A DNA stretch of 45,647 bases from Thiomicrorhabdus sp. (GCA_026989175.1 JALSJT010000180.1:1-45647), one strand, 5' to 3'. Shown: positions 1-9,774, counted from the stretch's first letter. The notes: generated from the sequence alone by a model not told the origin. Translations and numbers: made by a program.

Positions 1-1
1 C

Positions 2-484
2 GTATGTAATGGTTGTCAGATGCTCTCGAATTTAAAAGAGATTATTCCCGGTGCCGAAAGTTGGCCAGCGTTTGTGCGCAACGAATCCGAACAATTTGAA
101 GCACGTTTTTCACAAGTGGAAATTCAACCGTCACCTTCGATTTTATTACAAGGCATGGAAGGCACGCGTATCCCCGTCGCCGTGGCACACGGAGAAGGGC
201 GCATGGACTTTGGCACTGGTTCTGCCAGCGAGGTAGAGGGGTTGGTTGGCTTACGCTATGTCGATGCCACAGGTCAAGCAACCGAACGTTACCCGTTTAA
301 TCCAAATGGCACCGAAGGGGGAATGACTGGACTCACCACAACGGATGGTCGTGTCACAATTATGATGCCCCATCCTGAGCGCGTCTTTAGAACCGTGCAA
401 AATTCATGGGCTCCAGATGACTGGACAGGTGAAGATGCTCCATGGATGCGTTTGTTTAGAAACGCCCGCAAATGGGTTGGATAA
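2..484 (+). CDS. purL: Phosphoribosylformylglycinamidine synthase, C-terminal end (partial)
   Basis: This is the C-terminal glutamine amidotransferase part of PurL (FGAR amidotransferase), which makes FGAM from FGAR, glutamine and ATP in de novo purine synthesis in the cytosol. The reading frame is open from base 2, so the gene starts upstream of the window. The first visible residues, [11 protein letters not shown], are the class I amidotransferase nucleophile elbow, with the catalytic Cys at residue 2 of the fragment. The HPERVFR motif near the end supplies the expected His and Glu of the triad. Roughly 160 of the usual ~1290 residues are present. An internal ATG at position 20 lies after the catalytic cysteine and is not the true start. 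A strong terminator follows, so purL ends its transcription unit. Confidence 0.95.
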   Translation, partial: VCNGCQMLSNLKEIIPGAESWPAFVRNESEQFEARFSQVEIQPSPSILLQGMEGTRIPVAVAHGEGRMDFGTGSASEVEGLVGLRYVDATGQATERYPFNPNGTEGGMTGLTTTDGRVTIMMPHPERVFRTVQNSWAPDDWTGEDAPWMRLFRNARKWVG

Positions 485-518
485 ACAGCCAATAAGCGAA
501 GTAAAGTTCAGAAGAAGA

Positions 519-563
519 GGGGGGAGAAAAAATTACATTGAAATTTTTCTCCCCCCTTTTTTT
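519..563 (+). terminator. Rho-independent terminator after purL
   Basis: A G6-A-G-A5 arm (519-531) pairs perfectly with a T5-C-T-C6 arm (544-556), giving a 13-bp stem, and is followed by seven T residues (557-563). It lies 35 bases after the purL stop. The G-rich arm has the same GGGGGGAGAAAA form as the repeated G-tract oligomer seen elsewhere in the window. Confidence 0.92.
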
Positions 564-613
564 GTTTAAGTGGCTTGTACCACAAAAAAGTTCCCATTTT
601 AGTCCCTAGACAC

Positions 614-631
614 ATGTCATAAAGAGATCAT
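614..631 (+). promoter_or_regulatory. Possible PhoB box
   Basis: ATGTCAT-AAAG-AGATCAT is a 7-4-7 direct-repeat arrangement that resembles the PhoB box (CTGTCAT repeats separated by an A-rich 4-mer). The first half matches at 6 of 7 positions. The second half is weaker, conserving only TCAT. It lies about 80 bases before the lipoprotein gene at 712. Phosphate control of that gene is an inference from this single site. Confidence 0.3.
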
Positions 632-711
632 ACAAACGACACTAAGTTTTCATAACTCCTGAATAGAATGGCTAAGATATTTTACTTAATCATTTATTCA
701 AAGGCACTGTT

Positions 712-2478
712 ATGAAACTTAAAGCACTTCCATTCGCCCTTATTTCTGTATTGTCTGCATCTGCACTTGTTGGTTGTATTGGAGAGGATAATGGTTTACA
801 AAATACCAGCCTAAGTGCACAAACCATTAGTTTGAGTCAGCAGGGACGCTATTTATCTGGGGTATTTGATCAAAGCGCAGCAGAGATTGTTACGTTTGAT
901 GAAACGACGAATCAAACCTTAGTGGTTAATGCCAACTCGGGACAAATTGATGTTTTAAGTAGTTCAGTCATCACAGATCCAGCCCTGAACCAGTCTTTAG
1001 ATTTAAGACAAGCTTTAGTTGATAGTGGTATTGTGACTGTCGTAACGGAAGTGGGAGCGGCCAACTCTGTCACGGTTCATAATGGGTTGATGGCGGTCGC
1101 TGTACAAGCCAATCCTAAAACCGATGTCGGCTGGATACTCTTCTACAAAACCTCCGATTTCTCTTTTTTAAAAGCGGTTGAAGTGGGCGCGCTTCCTGAT
1201 ATGGTGACCTTTACACCAGATGGTACAAAAGTCGTTGTCGCTTGTGAAGGGGAGCCGACTGCAGGTGATTATTCAATTGATCCAGACGGAGAAGTCTCTG
1301 TTATTGGTGTTGATTGGAATGGCGAAAAATTAATAACGTCCTTAACCTCAATTACTTTTACCGATTTCAATGTTGGTGGTGATCGTCATGCAGAATTACC
1401 AAACGAGTTACTGCTTAATGGTTATCAAGCAAGCGTTGCACAAGATCTAGAGCCTGAATACATTGCAGTCAGTGCAGACAGTAAAACTGCCTTTATTGGT
1501 TTTCAGGAGAATAATGGCTATGCGGAAATTAATTTAAGCACCAACACAATTACCTCACTTAAAGCCTATGGTTTTAAAGATCATGCAATTTTAGGAAATG
1601 GATTTGATGGTAACAATAAAGATGGTGAGGTGAATATTAAAAGCGAACCTGCCTTGGGAATGTATATGCCAGACTCCATTGCGAGCATGACTTATAACGG
1701 AAAAAACTATTTGATAACGGCGAATGAAGGCGATGACCGTTCAGATTGGGTTCAAAACTTAAGCCAAGCGAACTGTGAAGCGAATGACTTCTACTGGCAT
1801 CAACAAGATGCTATTTGTGCCGATGACATCACGTTAAAAGATGCGTTAGACCTTGCCGTTTATAACCCTGCTGATGCAACAACAAAATTAGATTTTTCTA
1901 ATTTTGATATAGGTGGCGCATTGGAAACGGCCGTACAACGTGTTAAATTTTCTCACAGCCTCACTAAGCAGTTTGGCGACATAGATGCGGATAATATCAT
2001 TGATAAAATGCTGACCTTTGGCGGGCGTTCGTTCTCTATTTGGGATACGACTGATGGCTCTCAAGTATATGATTCTGCCGACGACTTTGAACGTATTACT
2101 GCAGAACGTTATGGTTCCGACTTTAACCAAAGCAATGATAAGCTTAAAGCAGAGGATCGTTCTGATAACAAGGGACCAGAGCCAGAAGCGCTTACAGTGG
2201 GAGTTATTAACGGTCATACCTACGCGTTTATTGGTCTAGAGCGAATGGGCGGCATTATGGTTTATGATGTTTCTAATCCACTTAATCCGAACTTTATTGA
2301 GTATATCAATAACCGTGATATGACCGTTGCGCCTGCTGCGGGTGTTGATGCAGGTGATTTAGGGCCTGAGGGCATGGAATTTGTTTCTGCAGAGCAGAGT
2401 CCAACAGGCAAACCACTGTTGATTGTGTCGAGTGAGGTAAGTGGTACAACCACTTTTTATAACATTGACATTCAGTAA
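712..2478 (+). CDS. Choice-of-anchor I-type secreted beta-propeller lipoprotein
   Basis: The 588-residue product begins with a lipoprotein signal peptide ending in the lipobox LVGC (Cys about residue 22), so it should be exported and lipid-anchored. The body has repeated beta-propeller-like strands (for example EPEYIAVSADSKTAFIG and GPEPEALTVGVINGHTYAFIG). It also has the acidic clusters ANEGDDRSDW and GDLGPEGMEF, and ends LLIVSSEVSGTTTFYNI, as I recall for choice-of-anchor I proteins. These are often found beside or annotated as alkaline phosphatase-like proteins, but the activity is not established here. It is a single-gene unit, with a terminator-like hairpin about 100 bases after its stop and a possible Pho box upstream. 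A role in phosphate scavenging is conjecture. Confidence 0.75.
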   Translation: MKLKALPFALISVLSASALVGCIGEDNGLQNTSLSAQTISLSQQGRYLSGVFDQSAAEIVTFDETTNQTLVVNANSGQIDVLSSSVITDPALNQSLDLRQALVDSGIVTVVTEVGAANSVTVHNGLMAVAVQANPKTDVGWILFYKTSDFSFLKAVEVGALPDMVTFTPDGTKVVVACEGEPTAGDYSIDPDGEVSVIGVDWNGEKLITSLTSITFTDFNVGGDRHAELPNELLLNGYQASVAQDLEPEYIAVSADSKTAFIGFQENNGYAEINLSTNTITSLKAYGFKDHAILGNGFDGNNKDGEVNIKSEPALGMYMPDSIASMTYNGKNYLITANEGDDRSDWVQNLSQANCEANDFYWHQQDAICADDITLKDALDLAVYNPADATTKLDFSNFDIGGALETAVQRVKFSHSLTKQFGDIDADNIIDKMLTFGGRSFSIWDTTDGSQVYDSADDFERITAERYGSDFNQSNDKLKAEDRSDNKGPEPEALTVGVINGHTYAFIGLERMGGIMVYDVSNPLNPNFIEYINNRDMTVAPAAGVDAGDLGPEGMEFVSAEQSPTGKPLLIVSSEVSGTTTFYNIDIQ

Positions 2479-2580
2479 CAGGATAATCGAACCGTGAAAC
2501 CTGCCGAGGTAAATCGGTGCCATTTCATTAACTAAATGCAAAAGGCCTTTAGTTTTAAAGGAGTGGCGCATATCTAACCC

Positions 2581-2606
2581 TAAAAAGGGACGCTACCCTT
2601 TTTAAA
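2581..2606. terminator. Terminator-like hairpin, first repeat copy
   Basis: AAAAAGGG-ACGCTA-CCCTTTTT forms an 8-bp stem with A and T tracts on either side, so it could terminate transcription in both directions. It lies about 100 bases after the lipoprotein stop codon. A near-identical hairpin recurs around 2801-2824 in the second repeat copy. Confidence 0.55.
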
Positions 2607-2624
2607 AAATGACTAATATTTATA

Positions 2625-2768
2625 GAGACCTTTGCACGAAAGGATACACGGACAAGGTGAATTGAGCGTGCTCAAGAGAGGCTAGCCTCGGCTATTCCCT
2701 GTGATTTCTGCCTTAATCAGTCAAATTTACTCTCTTTTTTCGCGCGCGCCTTATCGTGCAAAGGCCTC
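2625..2768. mobile_element. MITE-like element with 15-bp terminal inverted repeats (copy 1)
   Basis: The left end GAGACCTTTGCACGA (2625-2639) is matched by TCGTGCAAAGGCCTC (2754-2768), with one mismatch over 15 bp. The 144-bp interior has no coding frame and contains a perfect 12-bp palindrome GAGGCTAGCCTC (2678-2689) near its middle. The same termini bound a second element at 39989-40147. No transposase is present, so this is a non-autonomous element. From memory the ends resemble those of IS1106-like IS5-family elements; that is unverified. A target-site duplication is not clear here. Confidence 0.75.
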
Positions 2769-2999
2769 TTAATTTTAAAGGAGTAGCATAGGTCTAAACC
2801 TAAAAGGGGACGCTACCCTTTTAAAAAATGGTCAATATTTACAGGTTTTATTGTTGGTTTTTGGTAGGGCAAGAGGGGGGAGGTATTTCAATTTATGAGT
2901 GTTTAATGTTGTTTGGGATATCGAGTCTATTTTTAGGGAGCTTTCAGGAAAGAATATTGCGTATAAGTTTTTTCTAATATAGATATAACATTCCTTAAT

Positions 3000-3028
3000 T
3001 TGACATTTATAGGAAGAGCTTTTACATT
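3000..3028 (+). promoter_or_regulatory. Putative sigma-70 promoter of soxB
   Basis: TTGACA (3000-3005) is a perfect -35 box. It is followed after 17 bases by TACATT (3023-3028), a 4-of-6 match to -10. The predicted transcript starts near 3035, giving a leader of about 50 bases before the soxB ATG. Confidence 0.55.
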
Positions 3029-3085
3029 GGCTCCATGTGTTTAAACCTACACGGTTGTGTGGAACTATTAATAACGGAGAGCCCT

Positions 3086-4999
3086 ATGTCTTTAAATCGT
3101 CGCGAATTCCTTCATGTTATGTCTATGGCTGCTGCTGCTGGTATGTTACCCGGTACGGCAAGTGCCATGTCTGGTGGAGCCAATACTGTTGCTGCCTCAA
3201 AAGCTACGGCAGATATTTATAACCTTCCTTTAAAAGGTAAGGTTCGGTTGTTGCATATTACCGATACTCATGCACAGCTAAATCCTATCTACTTTCGTGA
3301 GCCCAATGTTAATTTAGGGATAGGGCCTGCCTACGGTAAACTTCCGCATATTGTGGGTACGAAGTTACTTAAAGAGATAGGAGTTAAAGAAAATTCACCG
3401 TTAGCGCATGCATTTACCTATCTGAACTTTCAAGATGCTGCGGAACAGTACGGCAAAGTGGGTGGGTTTGCACATATTAAAACCTTACTTGATAAATTAC
3501 GTGAGCAAGCGGGTGGACGTGATAATACCTTAACGATGGATGGTGGCGATTTATGGCACGGCTCAGGAACGGCGCTATTCACTCGTGGGATGGACATGGT
3601 AGAAGCTTCTAATATTTTAGGAGTGGATATTATGACAGGTCATTGGGAGTTTACCTATAAGCAGGCTGAAGTACTGAAAAACCTAAATGCCTTTAAGGGG
3701 GAGTTTTTAGCTCAAAATATTCGTATTAAAGAGGACGCTTTATTTGGTGATGAGTACCTCGACATGGTAGACGAGCATCAAGGCATGGGAATGTACGATG
3801 AAGACGAAGCCAGAGCCTTTAAGCCCTACACGATTAAGATTGTAAATGGTGAGCGTATTGCGGTCGTTGGGCAAGCTTTTCCTAGGACGGCGAATGCGAA
3901 TCCTCAATCGAACTTTCCAGACTGGTCGTTTGGCTTGCGTGAAGACGCTTTGCAAGAGACGGTGGATAAGATTCGAGCCGAAGAGAAGGTGGCAGCGATT
4001 GTTATGATTTCGCATAACGGAATGGATGTCGATTTAAAAATGGCCTCTCGCGTTAATGGAATCGATGCGATTTTTGGCGGACATACGCACGATGGTGTTG
4101 CTAAAACCATTCCCATTAAAACGCCGGAGGGTGGGGTTTGTCATGTAACTAATGCAGGCTCAAATGGTAAGTTTGTTGGTGTTATGGATTTAGATATTCA
4201 AAATGGAAAATTAAGAGACGTACACTATAACTTATTGCCGGTATTTTCAAATGTACTTGCTGCGGATGCAGAGATGGATAGCTTTATTAAGCATTTGTAT
4301 ACTAAAAAATATGATAAGAATATTGTCGAGTCGAGAGATCCATCACGCGCTTACAATAAAGATCGCTTAGGAAAAACCTATGGCGAAATTATGAGTGAAG
4401 AGTTGGCCGTGGCTGAAGATACGCTCTATCGTCGTGGGAACTTTATGGGAACCTGGGATCAAATTATCGTCAACTCACTAAGAGAGGAACACGATACCCA
4501 GATTGCTATGTCTGCTGGGGTTCGTTGGGGTACGTCTGTATTAGCTGGTGAGATGATTACCATGGAGCGTGTAATGGATGAAACGTCCATGACCTATGGT
4601 GAAACCTATAAGTCTGAAGTGACGGGCGCACAGATGAAGGATATTTTAGAGGGGATTTGTGAAAACCTCTTCCAAAAAGATCCTTACTTGCAATCTGGTG
4701 GTGACATGGTGCGCTTAGGTGGAATGGACTACACTTGTGAGCCAAATGCGTCGCTAGGTAATCGTATTTCAGAGATGCGTTTAGATGATGGTACGCCATT
4801 AGAAGCCAGTAAAACATATTCAGTTGCGGGTTGGGCACAGGTTGAGGCGGTCGGAGATGGTCGTTTAATGTGGGATGTGGCGGCGGATTATTTACGTAAC
4901 CATAAATCGGATATGAAACTGAAAAAAGTGAATCATCCTAAGCTGAAAGGGGTTAAAAATAACCCTGGTATTGAAGCGTACCCAGGGAAGATGGTTTAA
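3086..4999 (+). CDS. soxB: Thiosulfohydrolase SoxB, Tat-exported
   Basis: SoxB hydrolyses sulfate from SoxY-bound S-sulfocysteine intermediates in the periplasmic Sox thiosulfate-oxidation pathway; it is a di-manganese enzyme of the 5'-nucleotidase/metallophosphoesterase fold. The start is placed at 3086 because GGAGA (3076-3080) is spaced correctly and the protein then opens MSLNRREFLHVMS, a twin-arginine signal. An in-frame ATG at 3035 would bury that signal. Metal-site motifs visible in order are ITDTHAQ, GGDLWHGSG, GHWEFTY, SHNGMDVD and GGHTHD, followed by the C-terminal nucleotidase domain. The length of 637 residues is slightly above typical SoxB (~560-600). No other sox gene is adjacent, which fits the scattered sox loci described for Thiomicrospira relatives. 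A terminator follows. Confidence 0.95.
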   Translation: MSLNRREFLHVMSMAAAAGMLPGTASAMSGGANTVAASKATADIYNLPLKGKVRLLHITDTHAQLNPIYFREPNVNLGIGPAYGKLPHIVGTKLLKEIGVKENSPLAHAFTYLNFQDAAEQYGKVGGFAHIKTLLDKLREQAGGRDNTLTMDGGDLWHGSGTALFTRGMDMVEASNILGVDIMTGHWEFTYKQAEVLKNLNAFKGEFLAQNIRIKEDALFGDEYLDMVDEHQGMGMYDEDEARAFKPYTIKIVNGERIAVVGQAFPRTANANPQSNFPDWSFGLREDALQETVDKIRAEEKVAAIVMISHNGMDVDLKMASRVNGIDAIFGGHTHDGVAKTIPIKTPEGGVCHVTNAGSNGKFVGVMDLDIQNGKLRDVHYNLLPVFSNVLAADAEMDSFIKHLYTKKYDKNIVESRDPSRAYNKDRLGKTYGEIMSEELAVAEDTLYRRGNFMGTWDQIIVNSLREEHDTQIAMSAGVRWGTSVLAGEMITMERVMDETSMTYGETYKSEVTGAQMKDILEGICENLFQKDPYLQSGGDMVRLGGMDYTCEPNASLGNRISEMRLDDGTPLEASKTYSVAGWAQVEAVGDGRLMWDVAADYLRNHKSDMKLKKVNHPKLKGVKNNPGIEAYPGKMV

Positions 5000-5030
5000 C
5001 ACATTTATTTTTGATCGTTATACGGTTACT

Positions 5031-5058
5031 AAAAGCCAGCGTAATGCTGGCTTTTTTT
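5031..5058 (+). terminator. Rho-independent terminator after soxB
   Basis: AAAGCCAGC (5032-5040), a 5-base loop, and GCTGGCTTT form a 9-bp stem followed by a run of T. It lies about 30 bases after the soxB stop and separates soxB from the ilv operon. Confidence 0.92.
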
Positions 5059-5111
5059 GTGTAAAGCGTCTGTATCTGTAGATAAAACTGAAGGAATAGC
5101 GATGATTACAG

Positions 5112-5140
5112 TTCAAAATGTTTCTAAAATCTTATATAAT
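5112..5140 (+). promoter_or_regulatory. Putative promoter of the ilvBNC operon
   Basis: TTCAAA (5112-5117) and a perfect TATAAT (5135-5140) are 17 bases apart, about 70 bases upstream of ilvB. The leader downstream contains an imperfect inverted repeat (CCAC...GTGG, about 5151-5173), but I see no leader peptide rich in branched-chain codons, so classical attenuation is not supported. Confidence 0.55.
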
Positions 5141-5213
5141 TCTCTTTTTTCCACGCTTGAAAAAGTAGAGTGGAAATATCTTGTATAGTTTCTAAAAAAA
5201 GAGGATCAACGTT

Positions 5214-6917
5214 GTGGAAATGACTGGTGCCCAAATTCTGATCCATTATTTGGAAGATGAGGGTGTAGAACATTTATGGGGGTATCCCGGTGGAGCAGTA
5301 TTGCCGATCTATGATGCCCTAGATACGGACGCTAAAAACTTAAGCCATATATTGGTGCGTCACGAGCAAGCTGCGGTACATGCTGCTGATGGTTATGCTC
5401 GTTCTACAGGTAAACCAGGAGTGGTTCTTGTAACTTCCGGTCCAGGAGCGACCAATGCTGTAACAGGCATTGCCACCGCTTACATGGATTCAATTCCAAT
5501 GATTTGTATTACGGGTCAAGTTCCAACAGGAATGATTGGCTTGGATGCGTTTCAGGAAATTGATACGGTGGGTGTAACAAGACCAATTGTAAAACACAAC
5601 TTTTTGGTCAAGAATGTCGATGATCTTGCTAGCACGCTCAAAAAAGCGTTTTACCTAGCCACAACAGGCCGACCTGGCCCCGTTGTCATTGATATTCCAA
5701 AAGATGTACAAAACGCCAAAAGCACATATGCATTCCCTCAAGAAGTTGAAATGCGCTCCTATTTGCCGATAACAAAAGGACATGGTGGACAAATTAAGAA
5801 AGCGGTTGAAATGATGCTTTCATCCAAAAGACCTGTTTTATATACAGGCGGTGGTGTGATTTTAGGCGATGCCTCGGCTGAATTGGTTGAACTCACCCAT
5901 AAGTTAGGTTTTCCGATTACGCAAACCTTGATGGGGTTGGGTGCCTTTCCAGCCTCGGATAAACAATCCGTTGGGATGTTGGGAATGCACGGAACCTATG
6001 AAGCTAACTTATCGATGCACAACAGTGATTTGATTATCGCTATTGGCGCACGTTTTGATGATCGTGTGACGGGGAATTTAGAGAAATTTTGTCCCGATGC
6101 GAAAATCATTCATGTGGACATTGACCCCGCTTCGATCTCTAAAAATGTTTTAGTAGACATTCCGATTGTTGGCCCTGTTAAGCAGGTGTTAACGGAAATG
6201 TTGCGTATTTTGGATAAAACGGATTTAACCATGGATCAAGAGGCGTTGGATGATTGGTGGCTTCAAATTGAAGGTTGGCGTGCCACAAATTGCCTGCGTT
6301 ATGATAGTGCGGGGGTTAAAATCAAGCCACAGGCGGCTGTTGAAGCGGTTTGGAAGTCCACAAAGGGTGACGCATATGTGTCATCGGATGTAGGTCAGCA
6401 TCAAATGTTTGCCGCACAATACTACCCATTTGATAAGCCGCGTCGTTGGTTGAATTCAGGTGGACTTGGCACAATGGGCTTTGGTCTACCCGCCGCAATG
6501 GGTGCGAAGATGGCGTTTCCAGATGAAACGGTGCTTTGTATTACGGGTGAAGGTTCGATTCAGATGAATATTCAAGAGTTGTCAACCTGTTTGCAGTATG
6601 GTCTTTCGGTCAAAATAATCTGCTTAAATAATGGTTTTCTTGGCATGGTTCGCCAGTGGCAAGAGTTCTTTTATGAGCGACGCTACTCGATGTCTTATAT
6701 GGATTCGTTACCCGATTTTGTTAAGTTGACAGAGTCTTATGGGCACGTTGGTATTCGTATTGATGATCCAAAAACATTGCAAGCTCAATTGGATGAAGTG
6801 TTCTCAGAGAAGTATAAAAATCGCTTAGTTTTTGTCGATATTATTACCGATCAGCAAGAGAATGTGTACCCAATGATTCCAGCGGGTGCTGGTTTGAATG
6901 AAATGATTTTGGTATAG
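5214..6917 (+). CDS. ilvB: Acetolactate synthase, large (catalytic) subunit
   Basis: This is the ThDP-dependent enzyme that condenses pyruvate to acetolactate, or pyruvate with 2-ketobutyrate, the first committed step of valine, leucine and isoleucine synthesis. The 567-residue length is normal. Visible features are [14 protein letters not shown] with the catalytic Glu near residue 48, [18 protein letters not shown], the FAD/central domain motif [15 protein letters not shown], and the C-terminal ThDP motif GEGSIQMN...NNG. The start is GTG 5214, placed by GAGGA 8 bases upstream; ATG 5220 is two codons later. It leads the operon ilvB-ilvN-ilvC, with ilvN 9 bases downstream. The gene could equally be labelled ilvI. 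Confidence 0.95.
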   Translation: MEMTGAQILIHYLEDEGVEHLWGYPGGAVLPIYDALDTDAKNLSHILVRHEQAAVHAADGYARSTGKPGVVLVTSGPGATNAVTGIATAYMDSIPMICITGQVPTGMIGLDAFQEIDTVGVTRPIVKHNFLVKNVDDLASTLKKAFYLATTGRPGPVVIDIPKDVQNAKSTYAFPQEVEMRSYLPITKGHGGQIKKAVEMMLSSKRPVLYTGGGVILGDASAELVELTHKLGFPITQTLMGLGAFPASDKQSVGMLGMHGTYEANLSMHNSDLIIAIGARFDDRVTGNLEKFCPDAKIIHVDIDPASISKNVLVDIPIVGPVKQVLTEMLRILDKTDLTMDQEALDDWWLQIEGWRATNCLRYDSAGVKIKPQAAVEAVWKSTKGDAYVSSDVGQHQMFAAQYYPFDKPRRWLNSGGLGTMGFGLPAAMGAKMAFPDETVLCITGEGSIQMNIQELSTCLQYGLSVKIICLNNGFLGMVRQWQEFFYERRYSMSYMDSLPDFVKLTESYGHVGIRIDDPKTLQAQLDEVFSEKYKNRLVFVDIITDQQENVYPMIPAGAGLNEMILV

Positions 6918-6926
6918 GAGAATAAG

Positions 6927-7418
6927 ATGAAACATATTATTTCTATGCTAATTGAAAATGAATCGGGTGCGCTCTCTCGTGTTTCGGGGCTGTTTTCAGC
7001 GCGTGGTTACAATATTCATGCTTTAACGGTTGCACCAACGGAAGATGACTCTTTATCACGCTTAACATTGGTAACGAGTGGAACGTCTCAAGAAGTTGAG
7101 CAGATTGTAAAACATTTGAATCGTTTGATTGATGTGGTGAAGGTATTGGATTTAACCGAAGGGTTGCATATTGAAAGAGAGCTTATGTTGATTAAGCTCT
7201 CTGCAACCGGTGATACGCGAGAAGAGTATAAGCGTTTGGTCGATATTTTTCGTGGTGATATTGTGGATGTAACCGCAACCACATATACCGTTCAAATGGT
7301 TGGGAAATCAACCAAGTTAGATGCCTTTATTGAGGTGATTGATCCGGGATTGATTCTTGAAACGGTTCGTTCAGGAACGGTTGGCGTCATGCGTGGCGAG
7401 AAGTGTCTGCACTTGTAA
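6927..7418 (+). CDS. ilvN: Acetolactate synthase, small (regulatory) subunit
   Basis: This is the regulatory subunit that binds the large subunit and confers valine feedback inhibition. An ACT domain occupies about residues 4-78 (MLIENESGALSRVSGLFSARGYNIHAL), and a second, C-terminal domain follows. The 163-residue length matches the IlvH family. It starts with ATG preceded by GGAG nine bases after the ilvB stop, so it is translationally close to ilvB. The symbol ilvH is equally valid. Confidence 0.95.
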   Translation: MKHIISMLIENESGALSRVSGLFSARGYNIHALTVAPTEDDSLSRLTLVTSGTSQEVEQIVKHLNRLIDVVKVLDLTEGLHIERELMLIKLSATGDTREEYKRLVDIFRGDIVDVTATTYTVQMVGKSTKLDAFIEVIDPGLILETVRSGTVGVMRGEKCLHL

Positions 7419-7450
7419 ACAAGTTTTTAAAAAACACAATTAACAATTAA

Positions 7451-8485
<1,035 letters not shown>

Positions 8486-8538
8486 TTTGTTTAGAGGTTA
8501 TATCAAATAGGTATATCCTCTTACAGATAATGCTTTTT

Positions 8539-8564
8539 AAGCCCACTTTTTAGTGGGTTTTTTT
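8539..8564 (+). terminator. Rho-independent terminator after ilvC
   Basis: AAGCCCACT pairs with AGTGGGTTT around a short TTTT loop (one G-T pair), followed by more T residues. A weaker inverted repeat GAGGTTATA...TATATCCTC lies just before it at 8494-8520. Confidence 0.88.
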
Positions 8565-8591
8565 ATATCTATTCAAAAGGTTGCCATTTTT

Positions 8592-8620
8592 TTGACATTT
8601 GCTTTAAAGCCCTATATAAA
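8592..8620 (+). promoter_or_regulatory. Strong sigma-70-type promoter of the flagellar master regulator
   Basis: A perfect TTGACA (8592-8597), a 17-base spacer and TATAAA (8615-8620) lie 40 bases before the FlrA-like gene. This suits a class I flagellar gene that is transcribed by the housekeeping sigma factor and starts the cascade. Confidence 0.75.
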
Positions 8621-8659
8621 GGGGGTTGAATTTGTAAATAATGAATGGCGGCTGGCTAA

Positions 8660-9760
8660 ATGTCTCAAGATATTTTTTCTTCTCTGGTGGGTGATGGTGT
8701 TGCGATGCAACAGGTCAAAACCCTAGTTCAGCAAGTTGCACAAACTGATGCAACGGTACTTATTCTAGGTGAGTCGGGTACGGGTAAAGAGGTGGTTGCA
8801 CAGGTGTTGCATGACCTATCTGAACGTTCAGATCGTGCATTTGTACCGATTAATTGTGGTGCCATTCCTGCTGAGTTGCTTGAAAGTGAACTGTTTGGTC
8901 ATGAGAAGGGGGCTTTTACAGGTGCGATTACGGCTCGAAAAGGTCGTTTTGAAATGGCAGAGAAGGGCACTATTTTTTTAGATGAGATTGGCGACATGCC
9001 ATTGCCTATGCAGGTCAAGCTATTAAGAGTCTTACAAGAACGAACCTATGAGCGGGTGGGGGGGAATAAAAGTTTTCAGTGTGATATTCGAGTGATTGCC
9101 GCGACCCATCGCAATTTAGAGGAGAGAATTGAAGCGGGTGAGTTTAGAGAGGATCTCTTTTACCGTTTGAATGTGTTTCCGATTGAGATGCCCTCTTTGC
9201 GAGAGCGACCAGAAGATATTGAGGCGTTGCTTGACTTTTTATTTAAGAAAATTCAAGAGGCTGGGCGAAAAGTCCCTACGCTAACAGAGAGAGCGATAAT
9301 CGCCTTGCAGCACTATCACTGGCCTGGAAATGTCAGGGAGCTGGGGAATTTGGTTGAGCGGCTCTCTATATTGTTTCCGGGGGTAACCGTTGATTACGAT
9401 AAACTCCCTAAGAAATACCAAATTCCTATCCCAGACGATGCTCAGTTAATCAAGCCTGCAAAAAGTTCAGAAGCGATCCCCGTTGACCCTGTGCAAGGGG
9501 GGGGAGAAAAAACGTCAACTGTTCAAACGCAGGATACGACAAAAGATGCTATTGAGGCGCAACCTGTCGCTACACCAGCCACGACACCTGCCGATTTAAA
9601 AGGTGGGATTGATTTAAAGTCGTATCTCGTTGACATGGAGGTACAACTGATTCAGCAAGCGTTGGCACAAACGGAGGGGAATGTCTCTCAAGCGGCAAAG
9701 TTATTGCAGACTAACCGGACGACACTGGTTGAAAAAATCCGAAAATATGAGCTGACTTAA
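8660..9760 (+). CDS. FleQ/FlrA-like sigma-54 activator lacking the N-terminal domain
   Basis: This is a sigma-54 enhancer-binding protein and the likely top-level flagellar activator. The AAA+ domain begins almost at residue 8: Walker A GESGTGKE, the sigma-54 contact loop GAFTGA, and Walker [12 protein letters not shown] Fis-type helix-turn-helix ends the protein ([25 protein letters not shown]). The sequence strongly resembles Pseudomonas FleQ as I recall it, but at 366 residues it lacks FleQ's ~130-residue N-terminal receiver-like domain. FleQ's LFRS motif, used for c-di-GMP binding, appears as IFSS here. A G8 tract at 9497-9504 lies in the linker before the DNA-binding domain. It sits immediately upstream of flrB and flrC, which supports the assignment. 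Confidence 0.85.
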   Translation: MSQDIFSSLVGDGVAMQQVKTLVQQVAQTDATVLILGESGTGKEVVAQVLHDLSERSDRAFVPINCGAIPAELLESELFGHEKGAFTGAITARKGRFEMAEKGTIFLDEIGDMPLPMQVKLLRVLQERTYERVGGNKSFQCDIRVIAATHRNLEERIEAGEFREDLFYRLNVFPIEMPSLRERPEDIEALLDFLFKKIQEAGRKVPTLTERAIIALQHYHWPGNVRELGNLVERLSILFPGVTVDYDKLPKKYQIPIPDDAQLIKPAKSSEAIPVDPVQGGGEKTSTVQTQDTTKDAIEAQPVATPATTPADLKGGIDLKSYLVDMEVQLIQQALAQTEGNVSQAAKLLQTNRTTLVEKIRKYELT

Positions 9761-9774
9761 GTTGGAGTTTGACG

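Larger units (their letters stand above)
2539..2842. repeat. Duplicated ~85-bp segment flanking a small inverted-repeat element
   Basis: The segment at about 2539-2624 recurs at about 2758-2842. Both copies read GCAAA(A)GGCCT, then TTTTAAAGGAGT, a short variable part, a hairpin around GGGACGCTACCC, then AAAAAATG, TCAATATT-like sequence and TTTA. The copies are about 80% identical by eye and bracket the inverted-repeat element at 2625-2768. The stretch 2479-3085 holds no convincing gene; this repeat and the soxB promoter are all I can identify in it. Confidence 0.7.

Noticed and set aside
2615-2775. Target-site duplication around the first inverted-repeat element
   Set aside because: The flanks (TTATA left, TTAAT right) do not match convincingly; only the second element has a plausible AATA pair.
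3035-3085. Upstream in-frame ATG for soxB adding 17 residues
   Set aside because: It would place residues before the twin-arginine signal, and the good GGAGA site belongs to ATG 3086.
5151-5173. Inverted repeat in the ilvB leader as an attenuator
   Set aside because: There is no leader peptide with branched-chain codons and no T-run after the repeat.
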